A DNA stretch of 64,000 bases. Origin: Sphingobacterium sp. (GTDB lineage: Bacteria; Bacteroidota; Bacteroidia; Sphingobacteriales; Sphingobacteriaceae). The stretch lies in NCBI GenBank assembly GCA_031253985.1, contig JAIRVH010000223.1, forward strand, positions 46,232 through 110,231. Reading direction: 5' to 3'. The notes under the pieces are model-generated. The model was given only the letters and a program-made list of their open reading frames with translations, made no database searches and had not been told where the DNA came from. The position numbers and the translations under genes were made by a program. Shown piece by piece: positions 43,405 to 52,661 of the stretch; position 1 is the stretch's first letter; each line of letters starts with the position of its first letter.

Positions 43405-44481
43405 ATGGAAATATTCTGGTTTATCGTATTAACTTTCATGCTGGGAATTTATATCGTACTCGATGGGTACGATTTTGGGGCGGGAATTGTCCATCTGTTC
43501 TTCGCGAAGACCGAAGAGGAAAAAAAAGCTGTAACAAATTCCATTGGACCATTTTGGGATGCCAATGAAGTATGGCTTATTGCTTCCGGAGGGGTATTAT
43601 TTTTTGCTTTTCCTACACTCTACGCTTCTTCGTTCAGTGGATTTTACCTGCCACTCATGCTTGTATTATGGCTGCTTATTTTTAGAGCGATAAGTCTCGA
43701 GCTGCGGGGCCAGGTTCACCACCGCCTTTGGGAAGCGTTATGGGACAGAGCCTTTGGACTAGCAAGCTTATTGCTCGCGCTTTTCTTTGGCGCTGCCCTC
43801 GGAAATGTCGTCCGGGGAGTCAACCTGGGTATGGTAGAAAATGGTGTATCGACGCAAGAACCACATTATTTCTTCCTAGCACTTTGGAATCCGACATTTG
43901 ACCCTTTAGCCCAGCATCAAGGCATTATAGACTGGTTCACCATTCTATTAGGTCTGGTTGCCGTAGTTACCTTAACAATTCACGGTGCAGGATGGGTTAT
44001 CCTGAAAACATCCAGCACACTCAACGCTAGATTAAAAAATATTATTTTTAAACTCAACTTTGTTCTGCTTATTCTGGTCATCCTATCGGCCTACGTGTGG
44101 CACTATGTAAAACCGATCTCCTTGAACAATCTTCAAAATCATTATTGGCTTTGGATATTTCCGCTTATTGCAACAGTCGGCTTGCTTGGCCAATTTTGGA
44201 TCCGAACATTTAAAAGAGATGGTACTGGTTTTTTATTTTCATCACTTTTTATATTAGGCAGTTTTGCGACCACAGTTGCATCCATGTTCCCCATATTGTT
44301 ACCGTCAACGAATGGCGTAAATCCTTCCTTGACCATTCAAAATGCCGCAGCACATGAATATGGTCTTTCGGTCGGTTTAGGCTGGTTTATATTTGCAGCA
44401 ATTTTAGTGGTAGCCTATTTTATCATTCAATTCCGGGTATTCAAAGGTAAACTGGATGACGTGGGTTATGGCGAACACTAA
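43405..44481 (+). CDS. cydB: Cytochrome bd ubiquinol oxidase subunit II
   Basis: YIVLDGYDFGAGIVHLF, GPFWDANEVWLIASGG. Confidence 0.96.
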   Translation: MEIFWFIVLTFMLGIYIVLDGYDFGAGIVHLFFAKTEEEKKAVTNSIGPFWDANEVWLIASGGVLFFAFPTLYASSFSGFYLPLMLVLWLLIFRAISLELRGQVHHRLWEALWDRAFGLASLLLALFFGAALGNVVRGVNLGMVENGVSTQEPHYFFLALWNPTFDPLAQHQGIIDWFTILLGLVAVVTLTIHGAGWVILKTSSTLNARLKNIIFKLNFVLLILVILSAYVWHYVKPISLNNLQNHYWLWIFPLIATVGLLGQFWIRTFKRDGTGFLFSSLFILGSFATTVASMFPILLPSTNGVNPSLTIQNAAAHEYGLSVGLGWFIFAAILVVAYFIIQFRVFKGKLDDVGYGEH

Positions 44482-44495
44482 GTAATCGTTTTTTA

Positions 44496-45119
44496 TTAAA
44501 GTCCCAATAGTTTATGTTTCAGCGCAAGCTGAACAAGTTCTATCATGTTTTTTACTTTAAATTTAGTCAATAGATTGCGTCGATGTGTTTCCACTGTAAC
44601 CGGACTTAAAAACAGCTGTTCAGCGATCTGATTCGTCGTAAGACCATTTGAGATCAGGATCAAAATCTCCTTTTCACGCTGCGTAAGCCGCGGAAGGCTC
44701 TTCATCGTTGAAACTGCGCCGGTATATAATTCTTTTGCACGATCACAGATGGCTTCTCTGCCTTCGAGCCCCAGCTGTACACAGTCCAGAAACTCGCTGT
44801 TGGACACGTCCTTTAAAATATAACCATTTCCTCCAGCCTGCATAAACTGAAAAATAAGGTTGCCATCGGCCAGGTTACTCAACGCAACAATGGGAATCAA
44901 AGGAAACAGCTTACTTACCTGTGCACAGACCTCCACTCCGCTGGTATTCAGCAGCTGCATATCCATCAGCAATAGGTCAGCTTTGGTTGTATTTAGAAAT
45001 TCAATCAATGATACCTCTTCCAAAAAAGGATATACCCGATACCCATCCTGATTATTGAGAAAAGATACAACTCCTTCCAACAATAAGGGATGATCGTCTA
45101 ACACTGCAATTACCTTCAT
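44496..45119 (-). CDS. NarL/LuxR family response regulator
   Basis: Receiver domain LLLMDMQL plus LTQREKEILILISNGLTTNQIAEQLFLSPVTVETHR. Confidence 0.95.
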   Translation of the reverse strand: MKVIAVLDDHPLLLEGVVSFLNNQDGYRVYPFLEEVSLIEFLNTTKADLLLMDMQLLNTSGVEVCAQVSKLFPLIPIVALSNLADGNLIFQFMQAGGNGYILKDVSNSEFLDCVQLGLEGREAICDRAKELYTGAVSTMKSLPRLTQREKEILILISNGLTTNQIAEQLFLSPVTVETHRRNLLTKFKVKNMIELVQLALKHKLLGL

Positions 45120-45131
45120 GACTCCGCCTAT

Positions 45132-47099
45132 TTAAACAGTTACACCAATCTCGATTTGGGTTCCGGATCCGAGCTTACTCTGAATGTCAATTGATCCATT
45201 GATCCATTTAATCCTATTTACCATATTATTTAATCCCAATCCATAATTTAGCACGGAGGAATCGAAGCCTTTGCCATTATCCTCCACGAGTATATGCAAT
45301 ATTTCTTCCGATTTACTTACCTGAACAATAATCGAATCTGCATTGGCATACTTTAGTGCATTTGAAATAGCTTCCTGAACAATTCGGTATATGGCCAATC
45401 CTTTTTGAAAATCCACATTCAATTCAGGTTCGTAGTTTTCAAACTGAATCGAAACATGACTATTTTTCATCGCCACGCACAACTGCTCCAAGGCTGCTAT
45501 CAGCCCAAACTGACGCAACGATTCGGGCATCAGATTATGTGATATCCGCCTCACTTCCCCTAAAATGTCATTCAGCTTCTGAGGCACTTCATCCGTCAAG
45601 ATTGTACTCTTTGCGACGTCGCCGGCAATCTTAAATTTTAATCCCGTCAACATGCCACCTATGCTATCGTGCAGATCCTGAGCAATCCGCTGCCGCTCCT
45701 GCTCCTCCCCCTTAAGCATAGATTCTGAAATTTGCAGCTGCTTTTCCTTTTCCAGTTTCTCCAATACGATTTCGTGGTTGAGCTGTATCTGTGTATTGAG
45801 CTTCCGCTGTTTTCTATAGAAAAAAGCAACAAAAAGCACAATAAAGAAAAGCAAAATGGCAATACCCAAAACTAGAAAAATCCGAAATTGGTTCCGGTCC
45901 TTTTCTGCGCGCAGATTCAGAATCTCTTTTTCTTTTTCAACGGTCTTATACTTCGTCTCCATCTCATTCATTTTTTCCAGCAATTGGACCTTCTGAATGC
46001 TATCGGATAGTTTATTTGCCATATTGGACATCTTCAGTGCATCCTGATAATTCCCCATCAGCTCATTTACACCCGCCAGTTGACTATACACAATTTTACT
46101 ATTATAAAGATCTCGGGTCAATAAGCCATTTTTTACGATTTCCTCCAGCTGCAGTTTAGCATCGGCATACTTTTTCTGCAGGAGATACACATTAAACTTT
46201 CTGAACCGCATCATCTGGAATAATTTCCAATTGTTCATTTTCACCGACCAGTCCAAACCGATATCCAATAAGCGAAGTGCTTCATCAGTGTTCTGTTTTG
46301 TCGTAAAGTAAAGCGCCTCATTGTAATAGTAATTGGGCAACTGGGAAGAATTTGGGTAATCTTTCAACAGCTGTTTGACCTTATCCAATAAAACTCTAGC
46401 TTCTTTGGATTTGACTTGATAGCAATAATTACTGACTGCATTGAGATAAGCCACCACAAGTGCAGCACTCGGTGGTTGCTGTTCGAGCTGTTTGATCGCC
46501 AATTGATGGTATTCATCAGCTTTTGCAAGCTGGTTGGACGACATAAATGTCATGCCGATCATCGTATTTATACTACCTTCCATGATGGGATCATGTGCTT
46601 TGGCATATGGCAGGCACTTCCCATTGAGGATGTCCAGAAAATCAGCAAATCCTTTTTTAGGAAATCGAATCAGCCCTAGATTATACCATGCTTTGGCCAA
46701 AAGTCCCTGCTGAAAGGGCTTTTGCATATTTCCAAGCAGATCTACACATCTTTGGGCTTCAATTCCAGCGTTTTTACTATCCAAAAATTGTCCATAATAA
46801 AAGCTTTTATAAAGTGCCCCCATCGCCTGTAAGCTCCGGAATGGTTTGGCCAAATGCTCTCCCTGTCGCATATGATCCCAAAATTTGGTCGTATCCCCAA
46901 ATCTATAGTAATCTGCCAAATAAAAACATTGCATGGCTTTCACACTGTCGTCCGAACTTGTCATCAATAGTTTTTCTGCATCAGTTCGATATTTGCTCTC
47001 ATCCAATGGCAGAAAACTCTGGGCAGCTACAGCATGTACGGTAAAGTATACTATAAAAAACGCAATTATCCTCGTTAACTCTTTCAACTGAAACATCAT
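45132..47099 (-). CDS. TPR-containing sensor histidine kinase (HisKA_3)
   Basis: RIAQDLHDSIGGMLTGLKFKI and HATPase VEDNGKGFD…YGLGLNNM; TPR-like N-terminus. Confidence 0.93.
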   Translation of the reverse strand: MMFQLKELTRIIAFFIVYFTVHAVAAQSFLPLDESKYRTDAEKLLMTSSDDSVKAMQCFYLADYYRFGDTTKFWDHMRQGEHLAKPFRSLQAMGALYKSFYYGQFLDSKNAGIEAQRCVDLLGNMQKPFQQGLLAKAWYNLGLIRFPKKGFADFLDILNGKCLPYAKAHDPIMEGSINTMIGMTFMSSNQLAKADEYHQLAIKQLEQQPPSAALVVAYLNAVSNYCYQVKSKEARVLLDKVKQLLKDYPNSSQLPNYYYNEALYFTTKQNTDEALRLLDIGLDWSVKMNNWKLFQMMRFRKFNVYLLQKKYADAKLQLEEIVKNGLLTRDLYNSKIVYSQLAGVNELMGNYQDALKMSNMANKLSDSIQKVQLLEKMNEMETKYKTVEKEKEILNLRAEKDRNQFRIFLVLGIAILLFFIVLFVAFFYRKQRKLNTQIQLNHEIVLEKLEKEKQLQISESMLKGEEQERQRIAQDLHDSIGGMLTGLKFKIAGDVAKSTILTDEVPQKLNDILGEVRRISHNLMPESLRQFGLIAALEQLCVAMKNSHVSIQFENYEPELNVDFQKGLAIYRIVQEAISNALKYANADSIIVQVSKSEEILHILVEDNGKGFDSSVLNYGLGLNNMVNRIKWINGSIDIQSKLGSGTQIEIGVTV

Positions 47100-47416
47100 T
47101 AATCCAATATCTTATATCATTTAAACAATTAACTAAATGGGGCCTTTTCAGCCAATGGTTTCATACTATGTATACGGAAAGTCTTCTGGTAGTTCAAGAC
47201 TTCTATCTACGTCTAAATTCGCCGCCGATCAGACTTCATCAAAGCCGACAGTAGAAAATATAGGCCGGAAAACCGCATCATCAAATGGCGGGTCCAAAAA
47301 ACAAAGATATATCTCCGTGATGAATTGCTAAAGACATTCTTCTACTTTTTTAAAATTAATTGTCAACATAAGGATAGGCTAATCTATTTAAATACAGGCT
47401 AAATACTTCCATTGAA

Positions 47417-47450
47417 AAAAACGCCTCCCGATAGCTCGAGAGGCGTTTTT
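47417..47450. terminator. Bidirectional intrinsic terminator
   Basis: AAAAACGCCTC/GAGGCGTTTTT, 11-bp stem with A/T tracts on both sides. Confidence 0.8.
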
Positions 47451-47453
47451 GTT

Positions 47454-48008
47454 TTAACGATATGCGCCGCTCTTTTTCATCGCAATATCGACCAGCAAAT
47501 CCAGTTTACACTGATAGGCCGAAGAAAGCACACTTGGATTATCGGACTCAAAAAGGGCCGATTTCATGATAGGGACACTAAAGGGCAATGTCCAGGCGCG
47601 AAGTGATTTTGCGATCGCATCCATAGCGTTTATCCCTTGCAGCGCATGTACACCATCGGCCCAGCAAACCAGTCCAATATGTTTGTCCGTCAGATAAGCG
47701 GGTTTGTTCTGGGCACTCACTTCTAGCCAGTCCAGACAGTTTTTCATGACACCGGGAATACTTCCGTGATATAAAGGAGACAACCAAAAATGCACATCTG
47801 CCTCGAGAAAAAGATTATTCATAATCTTTACTGCATTAGGCACGCGGTTGAGACTCAGATCAAATAAAGGTATCCCGCTGTCAGCTAAATTAAAAATCGT
47901 ATTGTCGATGCCTATTTGGTTCAATTTTTCGGAAAAATAATTCGACAGTTTTCCCGACGTAGATTCTTGCCTTCTTTCCAAGGCACCGTTAAATATCAAT
48001 GCTTTCAT
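47454..48008 (-). CDS. NADPH-dependent FMN reductase family protein
   Basis: Flavodoxin-like fold with WLSPLYHGSIPGVMKNCLDWLE. Confidence 0.85.
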   Translation of the reverse strand: MKALIFNGALERRQESTSGKLSNYFSEKLNQIGIDNTIFNLADSGIPLFDLSLNRVPNAVKIMNNLFLEADVHFWLSPLYHGSIPGVMKNCLDWLEVSAQNKPAYLTDKHIGLVCWADGVHALQGINAMDAIAKSLRAWTLPFSVPIMKSALFESDNPSVLSSAYQCKLDLLVDIAMKKSGAYR

Positions 48009-48505
48009 TATACTTTACTTTTTTTAAAAATAACTTTAGGCATGCCCACCTCACCATACATCAACGTTTGTACGATCGGAACCAAACGTTCTGTTGCTAA
48101 CACATAAAGTGATGCCGGGATATCCGGACGGGCTCGTACGACAACTTTTTGGTTCTGAAAATGCGATAAATCCGTCGACCGCAAAGTCTGCCTCCATAGG
48201 TCAATGGCCAGTTCCTCGACATCCTTAAAATCGTAATAAGCTGCAATAGGATGAAGTTTCTCCGCCAGGGTCATGTAGACCCAAGGCGGAATAATCGCAT
48301 CAACAGAACAACTGATGGCAACGGCTTTATTCGCAAAAACGGACCAATCCACGGCGGCCAAAGCTTCTCTAAATTCCTTTTCTCTAACGATAGCCTCCTG
48401 ATAAAGCAATGCTTTGATATCAAAGCTTTCGATCGTCAGATCGGTCTTAAAATCGATCAGATCTAAGGCCAATATGCCCGTGTTTTCAACTTTATTTACA
48501 AACAT
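48008..48505 (-). CDS. DUF2480 family protein
   Basis: Overall resemblance to the small Bacteroidota DUF2480 family (AISCSVDAIIPPWVYM); 1-bp overlap with the FMN reductase gene. Confidence 0.7.
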   Translation of the reverse strand: MFVNKVENTGILALDLIDFKTDLTIESFDIKALLYQEAIVREKEFREALAAVDWSVFANKAVAISCSVDAIIPPWVYMTLAEKLHPIAAYYDFKDVEELAIDLWRQTLRSTDLSHFQNQKVVVRARPDIPASLYVLATERLVPIVQTLMYGEVGMPKVIFKKSKV

Positions 48506-48512
48506 GTCGTCT

Positions 48513-49139
48513 TTACACCAAACTAGTGACTACCGCCTCATATTTTTGTTCCACAACAGACCAATCCAAAACTGACCAAAATGCATCCAAATAATCCGCT
48601 CTTTTATTCTGATATTTCAAATAGTAAGCATGCTCCCAGACATCGACCCCCAAAATAGGAAAACCTCTGCTGGTCAGTTGCGTATCCATCAACGGATTAT
48701 CCTGATTTGGCGTAGCTGCTACATCCAACGCACCGGAGTGTTTCACATAAAGCCACGACCAGCCCGAACCAAATTGCCCAAGTCCTGCATTTTTTATCTG
48801 GGCTTTGAGCTGATCCAAAGAACCGAAGGCAGCGTTTATTTCATCCGCTAATTTTCCTGTGGGTACCGTTTTTGGATTGGGCGATAAAATTTCCCAAAAT
48901 AACGTGTGGTTAAAATGACCGCCGGCATTATTGCGGACCGCCGGACCGTATTCGCTAACCTTTACCAAAATATCCGATAATTCGCCGGCTTCGCTTTCCT
49001 TTCCTTCTAATGCCTTATTGAGGTTGTCGACATAAGCTTGATGATGCTTTTGATGATGAATCGTCATGGTCTCACGATCAAAATAAGGCTCAAGCGCCGC
49101 ATAGGCATATGGTAACTGGGGTAATTGAAATTTGTGCAT
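48513..49139 (-). CDS. sodA: Fe/Mn superoxide dismutase
   Basis: FQLPQLPYAYAALEPYFD, MTIHHQKHHQAYV, AGGHFNHTLFWE, DVWEHAYYLKYQNKR; start set at MHKFQLP rather than the longer ORF start. Confidence 0.95.
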   Translation of the reverse strand: MHKFQLPQLPYAYAALEPYFDRETMTIHHQKHHQAYVDNLNKALEGKESEAGELSDILVKVSEYGPAVRNNAGGHFNHTLFWEILSPNPKTVPTGKLADEINAAFGSLDQLKAQIKNAGLGQFGSGWSWLYVKHSGALDVAATPNQDNPLMDTQLTSRGFPILGVDVWEHAYYLKYQNKRADYLDAFWSVLDWSVVEQKYEAVVTSLV

Positions 49140-49316
49140 AGTTTTATTGTTTTTATGATAAGTCAAAACTAGAGAATCTATCTTAATAAAACAACCATTT
49201 AGTTGTTTTATTAAAGTCATAAAAATACCAAACCCTTGTTTTAAGCCTAACTTTAGAACAAAAAATAAAAACGCTATCTTTGTTGAAAGTCTATAAAACA
49301 ACTTTTTTATTGTCAA

Positions 49317-49943
49317 ATGCAGAAGAGTCCAGCTGATCGAATATTAATGTTCTTAAAAATGCGCCGGGAAGCCACAGCAGCTTTGATTGCAACAGAATTG
49401 GCGATAACAAAAGAAGGTGCCCGTAAACATCTATTGAACCTCGCAAATCAGAACCTGATTGTATCCAACAGCCGAAGCGAAGGTATAGGCCGTCCGTCGA
49501 CTTACTATAGTCTGTCTCCACAGGGCATGGCAAGATTTCCGGATAGTCACGCCGACATTACGGTACAGTTGTTACAATCGATTAAACAAGTGCTTGGCGA
49601 GAATGCTTTAGATCTACTGATCAGTGACCGGGAGTCTAAAGTATACCAGAAATATACCGAGGCATTATTGGATATAGATTCGATCGAAAAAAAACTTGAG
49701 GTTATCGCCGCTAAACGGACTGAGGAAGGCTATATGGCTGAATGGAGAAAAGAAAGTGACTATTATCTTCTCATTGAAAATCATTGCCCGATATGTGCAG
49801 CGGCAACTGAGTGTCAAGGATTTTGCCGTTCAGAACTGAATAATTTCCAACAATTGATCGGTCCGTCATACATTATCAGCAGAACGGAATACATGATCGA
49901 CAGTGCTCCGCGCTGTACGTATCGCATCATGAAGAAGAAATAA
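49317..49943 (+). CDS. HTH transcriptional regulator with C-terminal Cys cluster (SufR/DeoR-like)
   Basis: N-terminal winged HTH (AATLIATELAITKEGARKHLLNL-like) and CPICAAATECQGFC (CX2CX5CX3C). Confidence 0.8.
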   Translation: MQKSPADRILMFLKMRREATAALIATELAITKEGARKHLLNLANQNLIVSNSRSEGIGRPSTYYSLSPQGMARFPDSHADITVQLLQSIKQVLGENALDLLISDRESKVYQKYTEALLDIDSIEKKLEVIAAKRTEEGYMAEWRKESDYYLLIENHCPICAAATECQGFCRSELNNFQQLIGPSYIISRTEYMIDSAPRCTYRIMKKK

Positions 49944-50029
49944 AACAGCCCCAGCTAAAACACCCCAAATAAATTAATAATATACCAAAAAGTATTTTTT
50001 ATATTTGTATCAAAATACGCAGAATAATT

Positions 50030-50623
50030 ATGTCAAAAGCAGAGCAGACCCGACAGTTCATTATTGAAAAAACAGCACCGATCTTTAATAAAAAAGGTTA
50101 CTTTGCTACTTCCCTGTCAGATATTACCACGGCTACCGGTTTAACCAAGGGAAGTATCTATGGTAATTTTAAAGATAAGGACGACCTAGCCATTCATGTC
50201 TATAGTTATCAGAGTAAAAAAATAGCGGAAGCCGTTAATCAGCAGATTACACAGCAAAAAACAGCACTAAAAAAACTATTCTCCTTCCTGGATTTTTATA
50301 AAGACAACTTTAAATCCATTGCAGCTTCTGGGGGCTGTCCAATGATGAATGCTGCGGTTGAAGCTGATGATTCTTTATCTTTTCTAACGCCAAAAGTCAG
50401 ACGTTCATTCGACCTCTGGCGTCAGCGTTTAATCCTGATTCTGGAGGAAGGGATAACAACTGGAGAATTTAAGCAAGATGTTTCTGCTGAAAGTTACGCC
50501 ATTACATTTATGGCGATGATCGAGGGCGGAATTTTGCTATCAAAAATTACCGGAAGAGGAAAAGATTTAGCGATTGTCTTAGATAAAATGAGGGAAATGA
50601 TTGATCAACAGATCAAAAGCTAA
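50030..50623 (+). CDS. TetR/AcrR family transcriptional regulator
   Basis: FNKKGYFATSLSDITTATGLTKGSIYGNFKDKDDLA. Confidence 0.95.
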   Translation: MSKAEQTRQFIIEKTAPIFNKKGYFATSLSDITTATGLTKGSIYGNFKDKDDLAIHVYSYQSKKIAEAVNQQITQQKTALKKLFSFLDFYKDNFKSIAASGGCPMMNAAVEADDSLSFLTPKVRRSFDLWRQRLILILEEGITTGEFKQDVSAESYAITFMAMIEGGILLSKITGRGKDLAIVLDKMREMIDQQIKS

Positions 50624-50684
50624 TTTTTTCATAAAAACAAATACCAATAGGTATATTATTGGATTAATACTAAAATAAAAAGAG

Positions 50685-51923
50685 ATGAAAAGAGTTGTAG
50701 TTACCGGTATGGGAACCATAAACCCACTGGGAGAAAACATTGATATATTCTGGAACAACATTTTGCGCGGTGAAAACCGCACAGCAATGATCAGCCGTTT
50801 TGATGCTTCCTTATTTCGAACACAGATTGCGAGTGAAATTAAGCACTTTCAACCTGAAAAATACCTAGATAGAAATGAAATCAAAAGGAGCGATCTTTTC
50901 ACACAATATGCTTTATACAGTGCGGCTCAGGCACTGGAAGATTCGGGACTCGTACCTGAAAACATGGATCCTTTTGACATCGGTGTCATTTGGGGTGTTG
51001 GTCAGGGCGGAATGGAAACTTTCGAAAAAGAGGTAGAAGGCTACGTTATGGGAGATTACAAACCACGATTCAGCCCATTTTTCGTTCCCCGGCTTATCGT
51101 CAATATGGCTTCAGGAATGATATCGATGAAATATGGTTTAAAAGGAATCAATTACACAACAGTATCGGCCTGTGCGACATCCAATACTGCGTTTATGGAC
51201 GCTTTCAATTACATCCGATTAGGAAAAGCGAAAGTCTTTATCAGCGGCGGCTCAGAGGCCCCCATTACGCCCGCTTCCGTGGGTGGCTTTTCTGCCATGA
51301 AAGCCATGTCGAGCCGACATGACAGTCCACAGACTGCGAGCAGGCCATTTGACCGCGATCGTGACGGTTTTGTCATGGGCGAAGGTGCCGGCGCGCTCAT
51401 CCTGGAAGAATACGAACATGCAAAGAACAGAGGCGCAAAAATTTATGCAGAACTTGTAGGAGCTTCAATGACTGCCGATGCCTACCATATGACTTCCCCC
51501 CATCCAGAGGGAGTGGCGGCAGCAAAGGCAATGTCACTGGCTTTGGAGGAGGCTAAAATTGATACAAGTGAGCTCGACTATTTAAATCTTCACGCAACTT
51601 CAACTCCGGTTGGCGATATCGCTGAACTAAAAGCCATGCAACGTGCTTTTGGCAACTCCAGTAATCTTTGGGTCAGTTCTACCAAGTCAATGACAGGACA
51701 CCTGCTTGGTGCAGCCGGAGCTATTGAAGCAATCATTGCCATAAAATCGATCAATAACAATGTTATCCCTGCAACGATTAACATCGAAAATATAGATCCC
51801 GAGATTCCCGAAGGAGTTAATATTGTGATCAATCAGCCACTGGAAAAAACTGTAAACACTGCAATGAGCAATGCTTTTGGTTTCGGTGGGCACAATTCAA
51901 GTATCGTTTTCAAAAAAATATAA
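50685..51923 (+). CDS. fabF: Beta-ketoacyl-ACP synthase II (FabF-like)
   Basis: VSACATSNTAFMDA active-site Cys, LHATSTPVGD and KSMTGHLLGAAGA His motifs. Confidence 0.93.
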   Translation: MKRVVVTGMGTINPLGENIDIFWNNILRGENRTAMISRFDASLFRTQIASEIKHFQPEKYLDRNEIKRSDLFTQYALYSAAQALEDSGLVPENMDPFDIGVIWGVGQGGMETFEKEVEGYVMGDYKPRFSPFFVPRLIVNMASGMISMKYGLKGINYTTVSACATSNTAFMDAFNYIRLGKAKVFISGGSEAPITPASVGGFSAMKAMSSRHDSPQTASRPFDRDRDGFVMGEGAGALILEEYEHAKNRGAKIYAELVGASMTADAYHMTSPHPEGVAAAKAMSLALEEAKIDTSELDYLNLHATSTPVGDIAELKAMQRAFGNSSNLWVSSTKSMTGHLLGAAGAIEAIIAIKSINNNVIPATINIENIDPEIPEGVNIVINQPLEKTVNTAMSNAFGFGGHNSSIVFKKI

Positions 51924-51964
51924 TTTTTTTTGAAATAATACTTGACAGAGTGTAATAAACACAC

Positions 51965-51972
51965 TATCTTTG
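51965..51972 (+). promoter_or_regulatory. Bacteroidota -7 element TATCTTTG of sRNA copy B, with upstream TTG
   Basis: CTTGACAGAGTGTAATAAACACACTATCTTTG: TTG about 20 nt upstream of an exact TAnnTTTG. Confidence 0.7.
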
Positions 51973-52044
51973 TACTATCATAATTTAGGTTTATAATTGG
52001 TTATTTAAGGTTTTCATTCTCCCCGTTTGAAAACCTTTTTTTTT
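51973..52044 (+). ncRNA. Putative small RNA, copy B
   Basis: Identical to 2648-2719 except for 2 positions; terminator hairpin 52007-52016/52028-52037 with loop TTCTCCCCGTT and a T-tract. Confidence 0.78.
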
Positions 52045-52402
52045 ACTTCGTTATTCCAATTGATAGAAACCGACATCGCAATTCATTTGTCAATTTATCA
52101 GGGTCCAAATCAGTTCGGGCACCGACTAAATATCGTTACTATTGATTCATTCTTACCTTATGGCCAATTGATCGTTCCAACGAGCTATTATCCAATCCAT
52201 TATTTTACTGGGTAGCTTACCTCTGGAAAAAGTCGCATTTGATCTGATGTTTAGGCAGCTCGAATGAAACCGATTATTTCCTCAAAGTTAAACAAGACAA
52301 GTCGTTTATTTTAGCTAAAGTCGACCATTTTATACCGTTTTCAGAGACACATAAAGCCTGTTTAAAGCACTGTTATAGCACTAACCCCTAGTATGACTTT
52401 AG

Positions 52403-52457
52403 TACTATATCTGTACTATATCTGTACTATATCTGTGCTTTATCTATACTGGAGCTG
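52403..52457. repeat. Tandem 11-bp repeat, 5 units (3 perfect TACTATATCTG, 2 degenerate at 8/11)
   Basis: Direct reading: TACTATATCTG x3, TGCTTTATCTA, TACTGGAGCTG. Confidence 0.9.
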
Positions 52458-52600
52458 TAAAGTTGCCAAAAAGAACAGCTTTAAGAAGGTCCAATGAGAA
52501 AATTATAATTAATATTTAGTTAATATAAATTCGCTTATTATACCGACCAACCTGCCGGCATATTTACGGAGCCTGGAAAGGGTAATAATGGGGTGGAAAA

Positions 52601-52641
52601 ATTATAAAAAAACAGCGAGACAACCGAAATTGCCTCGCTGT
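52601..52641 (-). terminator. Intrinsic terminator downstream of the RagB-like susD
   Basis: Minus strand ACAGCGAG…CTCGCTGT followed by TTTTTTTATAATTTTT. Confidence 0.8.
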
Positions 52642-52661
52642 GTAAAAATAAACATATGAAA

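Noticed and set aside
47137-47331. 64-aa ORF upstream of the TPR kinase
   Set aside because: Low complexity, no recognisable motif or ribosome-binding context
52027-52215. 62-aa ORF MKTFFFTSLFQLIE…
   Set aside because: It starts with TTG inside the sRNA terminator hairpin and codes through the T-tract; no recognisable protein family
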